Shown: in pieces, positions 1 through 12,089 of the stretch
How positions within the stretch are numbered: position 1 is the first letter of the stretch
How the letters are laid out: every line of letters begins with the position of its first letter
From: Phyllostachys edulis
Taxonomy: Eukaryota; Streptophyta; Magnoliopsida; Poales; Poaceae
Direction: 5' to 3'
DNA length: 64,000 nucleotides
NCBI GenBank assembly: GCA_036346405.1
Contig: CM070559.1
Location: 43,890,518 to 43,954,517 of the forward strand
Notes under the pieces: model-generated
What the model saw: the letters and a program-made list of their open reading frames with translations, nothing else
The model's database searches: none
What the model was told of the DNA's origin: nothing
Translations under genes and position numbers: made by a program

Positions 1-217
1 AAGATGTTTTTTCAATCATTTTTTTTTTTTTGCATTTTGTTGCATATGGTGATTACAAAATGTTGCATACAGTGTTCTCTGATGTTGCATGAGGGATTTT
101 GTTGATGTCAGAGGCTTGGGCGATGAGCGAGATCAGGCGGAGTTATGTGGGATTTTACTGCTATCTAGAAGGTGCGAGATGGACGGCTGAGCATGATGTA
201 TGGCGCTAACATTCAGA

Positions 218-475
218 CCGCGTTTGAACGCTAGTCGCATCCAAATGTTAGATTTCTAATACTATTTATCGCTAGGAGTTTGATGGGCAAAACTGAAAGG
301 GGGACGTGCTACTAATTGGAAAGGGTAGATGAGATGTGTGATAGTTACCGCGGTTCGAGCGCTAGTTGCGTCTAAATGTTAATTTCTAATAATATTTATC
401 GCTAGGAGTTTGGTGGGCAAAACTGACAGGGGAACGTACTAATTGGAAAGGGTAGATGAGATGTGTGATAGTTAC
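218..475. repeat. tandem duplication, two units of about 130 bp
   Basis: Two adjacent copies start near 218 and 348. Each runs from a CGCG..TTGAACGCTAG-type start to GTGTGATAGTTAC. They differ by scattered substitutions and short indels, for example ATACTATTTATCG against ATAATATTTATCG. A more diverged relative of the same sequence lies at about 15488-15620. No coding potential is seen. Confidence 0.8.
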
Positions 476-1586
476 TCCTTGCATTTATTCAGACAATAGC
501 ATGTTCACAAGTTAAAACAGATATGGTTGTCAAGTCAATTTGCTTACCCATTATCAAAACCTACTCCAATCCGATCATTATCAAATGCGTGCAAACTAGC
601 GAGCAACAATTTTTTAAACGAAGCGGCAGGAGAGCTGCCTTTTATCCCGATAAAGTATAAGAAAACAAGATACACCCTCTCGGAAGAAACACCTGGAAAT
701 TCTTAATTAGATACGTCTTACAATATCCTAGCAACAGTACCAGAGTTAGAGATATCAACTAGCAAATTCTAACTATATACTAACATCAATCAGCTCTGCT
801 AAACACACACACGCATCATAGCTAAGGGTTTACGTAGTACCACCTTCAATCCAAAATGGATGACGTTTTAGCACTTTTTTTTGTTTACAAATAGTGTTAG
901 TTTTGATGTTTCAAGGCAACATGTTAAATCAAAGGCCAATATCAATCACTTATTAGCAGTGTGTTAGCGAGATGAACATACTGGAGGTAGTATAAACAGA
1001 TGAAAATGCAACAGTTCATTCTTGCTCCGTATACATAGAGCTAAAACAACAAATAATTCAAACTAGAGGTAATATAAACAGATGAAATAGTCTGTATGAG
1101 ACTACAATCGAATTATATACCTCCCTAATTAAGCACCTGGTATAGTAGGTAGAAGTGTGAAGTGTCAAAATAGTCTTGGATGTAGCGGTAGGAAGTTTCA
1201 GGCACCTGAAGAGTAGGTGCAAGCGTTGAAATAGCCTGTCAGCCTCCATTTTTTTAATGTATTTCTCCAATCGAATGGTACGCGACTACATGTGTGGTTC
1301 GTTTGGTGCCTACCACAATGTTAACGAATTTGACATGCATTTGGTAGAATTTTGGTCACTACCCTTCACCGTACCTACTGCGTTAGAGGGCTGCATTAGC
1401 CGCGTGCTACGCCCGAGGCCCACAGCAGCTACGTCATGCGCCTACATGCCGCAGCAGCAAAGGTCTTGCGTTCCACGGAGGCAGCAGCTACGGCCCTACC
1501 CCGCGGCAGGTGGCCACACGCCCCTCGCCCTCGGCGCCCCCCCCCCACCCCCCACCGCCGCTCCAGACGCTGCTCGCCCGCGTGCT
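476..1586. other. intergenic, no gene recognised
   Basis: The stretch is AT-rich with only short open frames. Part of it (about 470-560 and 1090-1130) resembles the DNA just 3' of the ATL gene (15660-15750 and 15890-15930), so it may be an old copy of that flank. A GC-rich block at 1380-1590 has overlapping frames without recognisable domains. Confidence 0.5.
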
Positions 1587-1620
1587 ACGATAAAACGAGC
1601 CAGAGAGGAAGAAAAGGGAA

Positions 1621-1860
1621 GAATTTTTTTAAAACAAAGTTACAAAAATATATAATCGCCCTAAAAAATTACAGAAATGAGTTCCTGTCGCCAGTTGAAA
1701 TGGCGACAGGAACCTATCGCCATTTCAACTGGCGATAGGGACCCTGACCGCTCCTGTCGCCGGTCCAACTACCTATCGCCAGTTGAAATGGCGATAGGTC
1801 TCTGTCGCCATTTCAACTGGCGATAGGTTTCGTCGCCGATTGAAATGGCGATGTTCCTCT
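1621..1860 (+). repeat. left terminal inverted repeat with serial hairpins
   Basis: This arm contains at least four hairpins built on CTGTCGCCA or CTATCGCCA joined by GTTGAAA or TTTCAAC to the complementary half, at about 1683-1850. It matches the reverse complement of 5641-5885 over more than 200 bp with a few indels. Confidence 0.85.
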
Positions 1861-2138
1861 CAAACCCTAATTTGCAAGTCCACTTTACATACTTATGATT
1901 TTTATAAAATTTTAACGGTACAAAATCTATTAATCTCATAATAACAATTTATAATGATCGTATGTTGTTCTAGTGCAAATTGAATTTCAGAGAATTTTAC
2001 GAGGACGTTTGAGATATTAATTATTAGTAAGTCACGGCTAAGTGATATTACGATGATGCTAATAACACGGAAGAATGGAATCTGAAACATGGTACTAAAA
2101 AGAGATTTCAAACATGAGACTAACATAATAAGAGTTGT

Positions 2139-4868
2139 TCATATATTAATATTTACATGGTATGGTGATATTTGAAGGACCAAATATCTCTTGGCGGCCC
2201 TCTTGGGGCACACTCCGTGTCGCCTCGGCCTCTGCTGCTGACGGTCCGAGTATGTGAGAGGTTCAGCGGGATGGTGGCCGACCGAGACGAGTAGTCCGAA
2301 GTGGTGTCGCGAGGGGGGCCTTCTCCTCCTGTGTGGGTTGTGTCGGTGGCAGAGCACTTTGCAGCTGAGAAGCCTCCAAGTTGAACGAGGTGTCACGCAG
2401 GTCATCGAAGAAGAAATCGAGGGGTACCGATAGGTTTGCCTCGTCGTCCGGAAATGAATCGTCCGCCTAAGGTGTTCCTGTGAAGTATTATGTTACAAAC
2501 GTAATCATGCCGAAAACACGAAAAAAAACGTAATCATCCCAAGGCGGTCATACCTGCTATCCTGGAGACATGCGCCGACGACTACAGACGTCGCCCCCGC
2601 GTGATGGTGGAGCTCGGGACCGATAGAGAAGATTGCCGTTAGTAACTATCGGGTTCGAAGAAACAAGCATTACGTTCCGCAAGCAAGCAAGGTGGTCATA
2701 CCGGTGGCACGGCGTGCCTCGATGAGCCACGGTCGATCTCGCCCCACCATGGTGCCACGATGACACACCCGCCACGTCCCGGCAGAGCCCATGGACGTGA
2801 ACCACCTCGTCCCGAGGTGACCCCTCGTCCCGACGTGACCCCTCGTCCCCGCACTGGTCGGTCCACCACATCCCTCGGTGTGCGACAAGTCGCAATCTGG
2901 ATGCCTCGTCTCGCCGCGTCGATGATCCACTGCACAAGCCCTCTCGTGTCCCCCTGCGTCCTCTGGTGCACGGTGGTTGCTACCTCGATAATCTCCCGGT
3001 GTAGATCCGTCTACACAAGTTGGAAACATAACCGCAAGATAAATATGAATTAAGGACGTTCAATACGCATCGAGAGGTGGAAAGCGAGTCCGTTTGGTCG
3101 GGCATGCGTGTCGGACGTCGCGACCTCATGTCGTGGTGGGTCGACCACGACCGGACGCAATGAAGCCTCGTCCGACTAGAGTACCAATCCATGTAATCCG
3201 CGACGTCTCGATGTCATAGGGATCCTCCCCACTTGGATGATATCGTCGAGCGTGACTCCAAACCTCGACCTAAGGCCGCATCCTATCCAACCAGGACATC
3301 GAGCTACGTACTCCCTTCCTAGTGTACCTGTGGACACCAACACAATTATTTATTCAGCACATAATTACATTGTGTGAAAGAAGTAAACATGTGAACTTAC
3401 GCATGGACGTGCGCCGGCACCCGTATCTCCCCCAAGGGGCTGGGATCTCCTGTCGTAGACCGAACTGGCGCATGACCACTGCACTGGTACTCCTCCACGA
3501 AGACATCATGTACCAAGAGGCTCCGCGTGTACCAGTACTCGTAGTCTCGCGTGCACAGGAGCGACAGTCCGTCGGCGCTCGCTGGATAAGCCTCTCCGTA
3601 GTGTATGGTGTCCAGATGACGCGGTCATCGGTCAGCTGATCGAACATCGCGATGTACTCCGGGTAAGACCCCTGCGAAGTGATCGGCGTGAAGGTGACTG
3701 TATAATAGAACACCGCAAACTTAACACACCAAATTGTGATTACAATACATAAAAATGATCATAAAACTAACTCCGCGGCGGCACCAAACCGTGCCCATGG
3801 TGGGGCGGTCCACCTCGTCGGCCATAACGTATAAGCCGATCGTATATCTTTGTCAAGTCCAAATTGTGGTTGTCCGATCCGAAACGCTCGAAGGACCATA
3901 GCTGCAGTAGTGGACATCCGGAGAGGATGGGAGTCTGTGCGGTGTACGGTCGGCACGTCTTGTGATGCGTCCGCCAAATACTGGCCGGACCCAGCGTGAG
4001 GAGGATGTCATCAATCTCCATGTTGGCCACCTCGCAGCGTCTCGGACGTAGTGCTTGTCGATTTGTCTCCGTGGGACCCGAAACATGACCCACTGAACAA
4101 CCATAGCGGTAGGCCTCAAAATGCCTCCTAACAACCACGGCCCCTACACCAGCGCCATACGCCCGGCCGCAAGAAGAAATGTAGAATCAAATGACAAGGT
4201 TCACATACGAATTTAAGCGAGATGACAATAATTACAAATACTTACGAGAACCGGCAGATCCACTTCAATGTCGGCCCGTCTTGCGTCTTTGAACTTCGGT
4301 GTAGTTCTTTGCCACGACAAAGACATCGTGGAACCTCGCTAGGAGGTCGGTCGTCACGTGTCCGAGACGTCAGACGTTGCCGGCGGCTGCGCGATGGCAA
4401 CCCGAGCAGAAGCTCACGTCTGCGGCGTCGGCGTCATCTCCCGCACGGAAGATGGAGCGTAGCGTCTCGCCTCCGGCGGTCAACTAACGCCGTCGGCTAG
4501 CCTTGGTCAGACGGAAACGCCTAGACGACGACCACCACCACGGTCTGATCATCCTCAAAAGTCGCCTCCACCATCCTCGCTAGTGGAAGGAGGCTTGCCG
4601 CTCTCAACCTGCGTCAAAACGATTAAGAATAAACGTGAATGCACGCAAAGTAGTCATACCGCGATTGAGTGTATTAAAACTATACGCACCTCGGAATCCG
4701 ATCTGCGTGCGACCTCCATGCCCTTATAGGCGCGCGAATCAAACGCGCCAAGCTCAATCGACGCCTCGCCTGCTGGGGAGCACACAGATCGAGATGGCTA
4801 CGATGATGTGCATCAATCACCGGTCAAGCAACTCATCTTGGCCTCCGTCCGCCATATCTACAAATTAA
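2139..4868 (-). pseudogene. plant mobile domain (PMD) protein relic
   Basis: Read on the minus strand, fragments in several frames match the transposon-borne aminotransferase-like plant mobile domain family. An exon-like piece with AFDSRAYKGMEVARR lies near 4700-4770. DIEVDLPVL is near 4255. LLQLWSFERFG is near 3900, followed by MFDQLTDDRVIWTPYTTERL and VMRQFGLRQEIPAPWG at about 3430-3640. These are in the correct order for the family, but they sit in different frames with stops and intron-like gaps between them. The region downstream (2139-2970) is arginine-rich and not assignable. PMD proteins such as MAIN/MAIL1 act in the nucleus in silencing and meristem maintenance; copies in transposons have no proven function. 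It lies wholly inside the 1621-5885 element and is clearly not functional as read. Confidence 0.7.
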
Positions 4869-4954
4869 GTGCATACTTTGTAAAAGTGCTAAACATGTAC
4901 GATGAACTACACTATACACATCTCAAATAATATACGATGAACTACACTACGTCG

Positions 4955-5470
4955 CTATTTTACTTGATTCTATGTCGCAATTCTACTTCATTCTAGTCGC
5001 TATTCTACTTGATTCTAGTCGGCATCTTGTACTTCATTCTAGTCGTTATTCTACTTGATTCTATGTCGCTAGTCTACTTGATTCTAGTCGTTATTCTACT
5101 TGATTCTATTCGTTATTGTACTTAATTCTACTGGACATTATACTTAATTCTATGTTGCTATTCTACATAATTTGACATCATGTACAAATTTCAAAAAATA
5201 TAATGTAATACATAATTTCTATTCTACTTGATTCTATGTCGCAATTCTACTTCATTCTAGTCGCTATTCTACTTGATTCTATGTCGATATTCCTCTTCAT
5301 TCTAGTCCCTATTCTACTTGATTCTAGTCGCTCTTTCACTACAATTCTATACATAATTTCGCTACAATTATCTATTCTACTTAATTCTATGTCGCTATTC
5401 TACTTGATTCTATGTCCACATTCTACTTCATTCTACTCGCTAATCTACTTAATTATCATCGAAAAATGTA
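4955..5470. repeat. minisatellite of CTACTTGATTCTA-type units
   Basis: About 20 imperfect units of 20-23 bp, built from TATTCTACTTGATTCTAGTCG with variants (TTCATTCTA, TCTATGTCG), are interrupted by a unique A/T-rich segment near 5160-5215. The array lies inside the Mutator-like element, upstream of its PMD relic. The open frame it produces (LDSM-type repeats) is a by-product of the repeat. Confidence 0.85.
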
Positions 5471-5640
5471 CTTGCAAGATGACTGGTCTACTAGATCCAC
5501 TGCTCTCTGAATCTATCTCCTCCATGACGAGCTAGTAGCGCCGCTACCTTTCTTTCTCTTCCTCTCCTTCTCGATTCTGTCTTTTTTTTGGAATTAAAAT
5601 GAGGTTTGGAAGGATTTTTACGGTATTTTATACATGGCAT

Positions 5641-5885
5641 ACCGTCACCATTTCAACTGGCGATAGGTTCTCGCCGCCATTGAAATGGCGATAGAACATC
5701 TTATTCATTTCTATCGCCATTTCAATGGCGATAGGTAGTTGGACGGCGACAGAGCGGTCCCTATCGCCAGTTGAAATGGCGTGTCGCTATTTCAACTGGC
5801 GACAGGAACTCATTTCTGTAATTTTTTGGGGCGATTATATATTTTTGTAATTTTGTTTAAAAAAAATATTATTTAAAAAAAATTT
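5641..5885 (-). repeat. right terminal inverted repeat with serial hairpins
   Basis: This is the mirror of the left arm. It carries the same GTCGCC/TATCGCC hairpin modules, then GGGGCGATTATATATTTTTG and an A-rich outer end. Small deletions, such as a shortened ATGGCGTGTCGC hairpin near 5777, separate it from the left copy. Confidence 0.85.
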
Positions 5886-5915
5886 GAAAAGGGAACCCGG
5901 GACTTGGGAGACTTA

Positions 5916-6263
5916 ACGATAAAATGAGCCAGAGAGGAAGAGCAGGAAGGAAGAGAACCAGAGAAGAAAAGAAAGGAGAAGCGAACCAGAGAGTAGTTGA
6001 AGTTCGTGTAGTTGCGAAAGTTGTGCATCGTCTTGTGAGCACCAAGAAAAGGTAATTATCATCGACATGCGGCTATAGTTTTAGCAATGTGATTAGCACG
6101 TAATTAACTGAATGATAGCTTCTTATTGTAGCAAAACAGTAGTTAGGTTTGTGTAGTCAGTGTATACCCTTACTTGACTTAGAAGACTTAGTGTTGTTAG
6201 TGTGGTAAATTTTTACTCAGTGTGGGCAATTAGATGCATGACATATATGTGCTTGGACGTAAA
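5916..6263. other. purine-rich stretch, no gene recognised
   Basis: It begins with a 25-bp segment (5916-5940) that matches 1587-1611 with one difference, so a direct repeat brackets the first Mutator-like element outside its target duplication. The rest is GA-rich then AT-rich, and could be the 5' region of the transposase relic downstream. Confidence 0.45.
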
Positions 6264-6946
6264 ATTACACAATGACCTGCACAGTGTTAGGAACTTGAAC
6301 ATAAAATTTCAAAATATTCCGTGGTCGTTTAACATGTAATTCAAATGTACATGAGACGCAATAGAAATAGAATTGAAAGCATAGAGTATGAAAAGATGGT
6401 GTAAAGTGGGCATGATAAAATTTATAGAAGAATTCATTTGAAAAACCCACAAATATATTTATATAACTGGAAATAAAATTTTAAACAATTTGGAACATGT
6501 TATCAAAACGATTTAAATGAAAACAATGCCTAGTACACATAACAGTACATTTTCGAGAAAATATAGAGTACATTAAATTATGAAGAAATTACACAATGAC
6601 CTGCACAGTGTCAGGAACTTGTACATAAAATTTCAAAATATTCTATAGTCGTTTAACGTGTAATTCAAATATGCATGAGATGCAATAGAAATAGAATTGA
6701 AAACATAGAGTATGAAAAAAAGGTGTAAAGTGGGCATGACAAAATTTATAGAAGAATTCATTTGAAAAACCCACAAATATGTTTATATAACTGGAAATAA
6801 AATTTTGAACAATTTCGAACATGTTGTCAAAACGATTTAAATGAAAATAATGCCTAGTACACATAATAGTAGATTTCCTAGATTTTTTGAGAAAAATGTA
6901 GAGTACATTAAATTATGAAGAAATTACACAATGACTTGCACAGTAA
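6264..6946. repeat. tandem repeat, period about 324-335 bp
   Basis: Copy 1 starts at ATTACACAATGACCTGCAC (6264) and copy 2 at 6588. A third, truncated copy starts at 6923. Copies 1 and 2 are nearly identical except for about a dozen substitutions and an extra segment near 6868-6890 in copy 2. The short minus-strand frames within both copies are repeat by-products. It lies directly upstream of the MULE transposase relic. Confidence 0.9.
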
Positions 6947-7002
6947 GTGGTTTCATATGCACCTTTGTTAGGCACGTCATGGCGGAGATTTAAGATCTGT
7001 TC

Positions 7003-9557
7003 GTGCTCCACGGGAACGCTCTCGTACACGACGGACTGTACGGGGCGAACCTGTCAAATTATGACCAGACCGTGATCCGAGCGCTGGGTCCGAAGGAAAT
7101 GAGCCTCTCGAAGCTAAGACGGTGCGTGCGTTCCACGTTCGATCGCACCACTACAAGGGAGAAGCTGCGCATCGAGGCATTGTATGCATCAGTGGTGGGT
7201 GGTGCAGGGGGGCCATTTGGCAACTTATGAGACAAGTGACTCTTTATGGGCCAATTATATGGAGGTTGTTTGCAACCCTGCTGCTGCGATATATGCGTGG
7301 TTGATGGTCTATGTTCAATTCGTGGAGAGGATGGGGACATCCAGGGTGGGTGGTTCCGATGAAGCCGCTAGTGGGGAGGAGCTTGCGTTGGCCTTCGGTC
7401 GTGATGTAGACGTCGGTGTTGGAGGAGACGCGGGCGAGGAAGTGGGCGATGGAGACCTAAGGAGGCATGCCGACAATTTCAAGGCCAACGAAGGAGTAGT
7501 GAGATGGTGGGCAACCCGTATTGATTGCCACGAGTACCTGGCTGATCAGGTGGGAGAGGTCAAAAGCGAGGAGTAGAAGGACGTGGAAACAACCAATTCT
7601 GCAGACGAGAAAGATGGAGAAGCTGCTACGGGAGGTGCAATTAGTGGTGTTGTGACCACCGACATTGCTTACATCCCCTCTAAATTGGATGACATCACAA
7701 TGACATAGCTGGTTCTGCCACAGCCAGACGGGGCCGAGTGGGGGTTCAATGAAGACACTCTAATATTAGGACAACGCTTTCCTAACAAGACACACCGTTA
7801 ACATTGCCCGGACGTATCGGGTGCAGAGGTCCAACCCCAACACGTGCATCGTTAGGTGTGTTGATGAATCTTGTGCTGGCAAGGTCCGAGCGCAACGGTT
7901 CAGGGCCGCAGCCACGGACTTTCGGATAACGGTGCTGAATCACACATGCAAGCTAGCTGAGCCGCTTCATAGGCACCGCAACATGATGTCCTCATATGTT
8001 GCCAGCCTGATAAGCCACCTCGTTGTCGCAGATGTTTCTATTTCGCCAAAACTTCTACTAGCGGATGTTGTCAATATGGTGGGATTCCAAGTCAGTTACA
8101 AGAAGGCATGGCGGGCGAAACGGGAGATCCTGGAGCGAATGTTCGGCACATTTGAAGAGGCTTACGACCTAGCCCCAAGAATGCCGCATCAAATTGCAGA
8201 ATCAAATCCCAGAACATACGTAAACAAGCTTCAATGGGTGCACCCTACAGAGGGGCCCAATTGTTTTGTTCTTGACAGAGTCTTGTGGGCCTTCAGTCAG
8301 GCGATCGAAGGGTTCAAGCATTGTCGTCCCATACTGATGATGGACGGCACCTTCCTATCTAGGAAGTACAATGGTACCATCCTCACCGCGGTTGCAGCCG
8401 GTGTGAACGACCAGTTTCTCCCTGTGGCCTTCGCAATTGTTGAGAGCGAGAACACTAATAGCTGGCTGTGGTTCCTAGCGAATGTGAAGCGGGTAGTGAT
8501 CCAAGACCGACTAGATGTGTGTGTCATCTCAGACCGCAATGCTGGATTGCTGTCCGCGTTGACCACGATGCAAAATGGGACGCAGCCGCAATTCCAGTGG
8601 AACGATGTCAGGAACCATTGGTGCATGAGGCATCTCGTGGCAAACTTCCACACAAGGTTTCAGAGCAAGGACCTAATAAAGATGTTCAAAAAGCTCTGCA
8701 TGCAGAACCAAAGGTGGAGGTTCGAGGTCGTGTGGAGATAGCTCAACGACGAGACCGGCAAGCATTTCGGGAACTCGGACAACGCTGAGGCAAGGGCAGC
8801 GGTAAGAGGGTCCACGAGAGTTGGGGAGTTTACGCATTGGGTTAACTCGCACGCACTCTACTTGGAGAAATGGTCTCTGCTGCACGACACCGGTGGTGCA
8901 AGGTACAGAATCATATGACCAACATGTACATGGTGTACAACGGTGTCCTCAAGGGTGTCCGATCCCCGCCGATCATTGCAATTGTGGAGGAGAGCTGGAA
9001 CTGTATTGTCGGGTACTTCGTTAACAGAGCCATGATAGCCAAGAAGCATCTATAGGACGGCAAACAATTCTCGAAAGTAATGCACACATGCATGGAGAAG
9101 AAGATCAACAAGGCTCATTCTCACATTGCTCGTACCATGGATGACATTAGGTAGAAGTTTGAGATCTGGCTCGTCCTGCACCTACAACAAGCCACAGCTT
9201 CTCCACAAACCATGCTCCCATATGTACACGGCGTGCGCGACGTGGCGCTAGGCCTCATTGTGTTACATCTCCGAGTACTACGACATCCACCACCTGTATG
9301 GCACTTGGAGTGCTGAGTTCCATTCGTATAGCCTGGACATGCATGACAGGGACCTCTGGCCAGGGCAGGTGAAGTGGGTGCCGAACAATGCACTGAAGCA
9401 GGCCGACTGTGGAAGACGATAGTCAAAACACATTCGGAACGACATGGACGACAGCCAGCACGACCAATGGGTTCACCGCCCCAGATGCAGACTGTGCAAG
9501 ATGGTTGGGCACACCATCAGCAACTGCCCAAACAGACCTAGCCCAAGCAGTGTACCG
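7003..9557 (+). pseudogene. MuDR-type MULE transposase, broken
   Basis: Parts of a mudrA-like transposase appear in order. An N-terminal PB1-like region (7003-7330) switches frame near 7200. An acidic linker and MuDR-type DNA-binding region are followed by the MULE transposase domain in the longest open piece, 7821-8741. That piece contains MMDGTFLSRKYNG (first catalytic Asp) and CVISDRNAGLLSAL (second Asp). Downstream, in other frames, comes a region with EKWSLLHDTGGARY, and finally a CCHC zinc knuckle, CRLCKMVGHTISNC, at 9487-9528. In-frame stops (for example at 8739, 9052, 9151 and 9418) and frameshifts make it non-functional. An active enzyme would cut and paste MULE DNA by DDE chemistry in the nucleus. 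The 2.5 kb length agrees with a full-length gene that has decayed. No TIR could be assigned to it. Confidence 0.85.
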
Positions 9558-9837
9558 TAGCGACCAAGAAATAATTACTCTATCGTGATGTTACATGCTT
9601 ATTTTAATGCGTTGAAAGACACCTCGGTCATATGTTCTCTTGTTGTATGAGTTGTAATGTGTACGACATATCGGGTGTGTGTATCGTGTTATTCATGACC
9701 CTAATTTGTTTACGTTGTAATACATTCGAGAATGGTACGCACGTTTTGATCTCCTATCATATGTTTCGCTTTGTTTTTGTTTGCTGTACATCCTGATTTT
9801 ACTGCGGACTAACATGTTGTTTCACTCTCGGCAGGAG

Positions 9838-12089
9838 ATGGCGCAGCCTCCAATTGATGCCACGTATGAGCTGCTCAACGCACGCTCGGATGGGCGACAT
9901 CGATGCCTAGCGTGTTCATTCGGCATCGGCCCTTCGAGCCTAGTCCTGAGGTGCTTCAGAGAGCACTGGCCTCTGGACGAGCGGAATGTCTCAAAACTGT
10001 GGGACACCGGTCTTTTGCCCATTGCCCGCATGTTGGACCAACCGCACACGTTCCAGTTTGACACGACGCTTCTATATTCGCTTGTGGACCATTGGAGACC
10101 GGAGACTCACACCTTCCACTTTCAGTAGGGAGATGACCGTTACTCTGCAGGACGTAGCTATGTTCACAGGTCTGTCGTTGCACGGTCTTCTAGTAGTGCC
10201 ACCTCCCAAGCAAGTAGACTAGAAGGTGCGTATGGTTGACAGATTCGGCCACTCGATCCCTGAAAACATATCAGGTGTGCCACATTTCTGGCTACGGGAG
10301 TACATGACCTGCCCCGTGCATGCGACTGAGTTGGCAGTGAGGACACACTTCCTTGTGTATCTGTTGTTCCTATTCGGATTTGTCTTGTTTCCTACGACTC
10401 AGGGAGACTGCGTGTACCCGAGCTACGTCCATCTCACAAAGTCTTTGGCGGATGCCTGGCCCTACGAGGTGCCACAGTATAGTTGGGGCTCTATAGTGCT
10501 TTACGCCACGTACCAAGGGTTGTGTGATGCCTCTCAGCGCAGTACAGGTGGGGAGCCAGGCCTCGCGATATGCTAAAGCCTGCTACATCTATGGTCGTGG
10601 GAGCACTTCCCGGTTGGTCGGCCGTATTTTCGGAGCACCGTGCACCCTTTCCAGTTGAGCGCCAAGTTTTACGGTCATGGCGGAGGCAACGACCCCATTG
10701 TCAGGCCTACAATGGGTACGCATTAAACACGTGCTAAGCTAGGGTGGGCCAGAGAGAGACTGAGGCGTGTATACCCTGAGTTCCATAACCTATTCGAGAC
10801 TCTACTCGAGGAAGAGGTCATCAAGTGGCCATGGAGTGCACAGTTCCTTGCAGCTACAACCCCAACAGATTGTCCTCGTAGTGCACTCAGAACCACACGC
10901 ACTGGTTGATGACCTGCCATCTGGTCTTCTCCCACATGGTCAAGCCGTACAACCCACATTGGGTCATGAGACAGTTTGGCCTTTACCAACAGGTGCCACC
11001 GCCACCGGGATGACCTCTTGCAGCGCAGGCCCACGAGTATGTCGTTATTCGGTATCATCGCTTTACCTATTAGCCGCATGTATGACTTCGATTGCCTAAC
11101 ATTCGAATTCAATTGCAGGCAAATGAGGAAAGGCCGGAGGAGCGACGACTGGAGGCAAACATAGCAGCCGTGGACGGCGCTGTGGGGCGAGAGGGCGACG
11201 ACGGACGTGGTGCAGGAGGCACTATCCTATGACGTTGACACGTATGCTGCATACTTGCGGTGGTACGTTCCGCGCACCAGGTACATGCTTACTGGGCCGA
11301 TGCCACAGCGTCCAGTGGACATCATGCATGATGTCATTATACGAGCAGGTCCTGACCGTCACCGGACGGCACGCCATGATGAGACAATAAAACATTCTTC
11401 GTAGAATTTTTGTTCCGCAATACGTTTCTAACTTATTCTCGGTTTCCTTGCAGTACTACCGCCTTGCTCGTATCTAGCGTGAGGCTGCTGATGCTCTATG
11501 CTATGGGAACACTAACACTTTTGATCACCTCCTAGGCGCGGTGCACGCCATTTACGACAACACGAGGGCTGCAATGAGGACCATAAGTTGTGGTCACCAT
11601 AGTGACGTTGACGTACAACATCACAGACACCGAGGGCACCCTCCACCCCCACCGCTTTCGGTACCTCGCTCCACACCTCCCTCGGCACCGCCCTCCACAC
11701 GTCCGTCGCACTCCGGGAGTCATCGGAACTACGGTCGCTCAGCCTCGACGCACCTTGGGCTAGCAGTATGTCAGCTACGAGTTGTTGTCGTCGATATTTG
11801 TCCATGCACTCCTTTTGAACGTATCTCACATTACCGTTTGTTCTTACGGCACTTGCGATGGGACAACACTCTGCTCAAGCTGTCGTCATCACGGAGGGAG
11901 GCGCACGATCAAACTTCCTCGCTGGGGCGACGGTGTTCCACTCCAGACAGCGACCCTGACTCACTGCAGCACCGGGATGACGGGTTGGGCTCATTAGCAC
12001 ATGGCGTTTTGTCGCACGTGCGTGAGCACGACCAGTGGTTCGCCCAGACGTACCAAAGGTACACCGTGCAGCCTTACAGCACAAACTAG
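9838..12089 (+). pseudogene. second plant mobile domain (PMD) gene relic
   Basis: The likely start, ATG at 9838, follows a good splice acceptor (CTCTCGGCAG), so an upstream exon is possible. The conserved PMD order is visible: LLARSDGRHR-like start, GLLPIARMLD, the EMTVTLQDVAMFTGLSL motif (10132-10176), WSWEHFPVGRP near 10595, and PTMGTH near 10710. These are followed by RRVYPEFHNLFETLL, VMRQFGLYQQVPPP (about 10965-11000), GRRSDDWRQT and DTYAAYLRWYVPRTRYM at 11238-11289. Frame changes and stops occur at 10126, 10220, 10574 and elsewhere. It sits about 280 bp downstream of the MULE transposase relic on the same strand, suggesting it travelled in the same element. The exact 3' end is uncertain. 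Confidence 0.75.

Larger units (their letters stand above)
1621..5885 (-). mobile_element. Mutator-like element with hairpin-rich TIRs carrying a PMD gene relic
   Basis: The ends are long inverted repeats (about 1621-1860 and 5641-5885) that begin with A/T-rich runs followed by ACAAAAATATATAATCGCCC. The element is flanked by the direct repeat GAAAAGGGAA at 1611-1620 and 5886-5895, which matches the 9-11 bp target duplication of Mutator-like elements. Inside are a decayed plant-mobile-domain gene (minus strand) and a minisatellite. No transposase is seen within it, so it would be non-autonomous. The family assignment rests on TIR length and duplication length; a CACTA element is less likely because the CACTA terminus and 3-bp duplication are absent. 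Confidence 0.7.

Noticed and set aside
5236..5535. 99-codon frame with repeated LDSM/LILVPILL
   Set aside because: It is produced entirely by the CTACTTGATTCTA minisatellite.
1621..5885. CACTA superfamily for the hairpin-TIR element
   Set aside because: No CACTA terminal motif and no 3-bp duplication; the 10-bp duplication and long TIRs fit Mutator-like elements better.
8297..8653. 118-codon minus frame opposite the transposase
   Set aside because: It lies opposite the conserved MULE domain on plus and has no features of its own.
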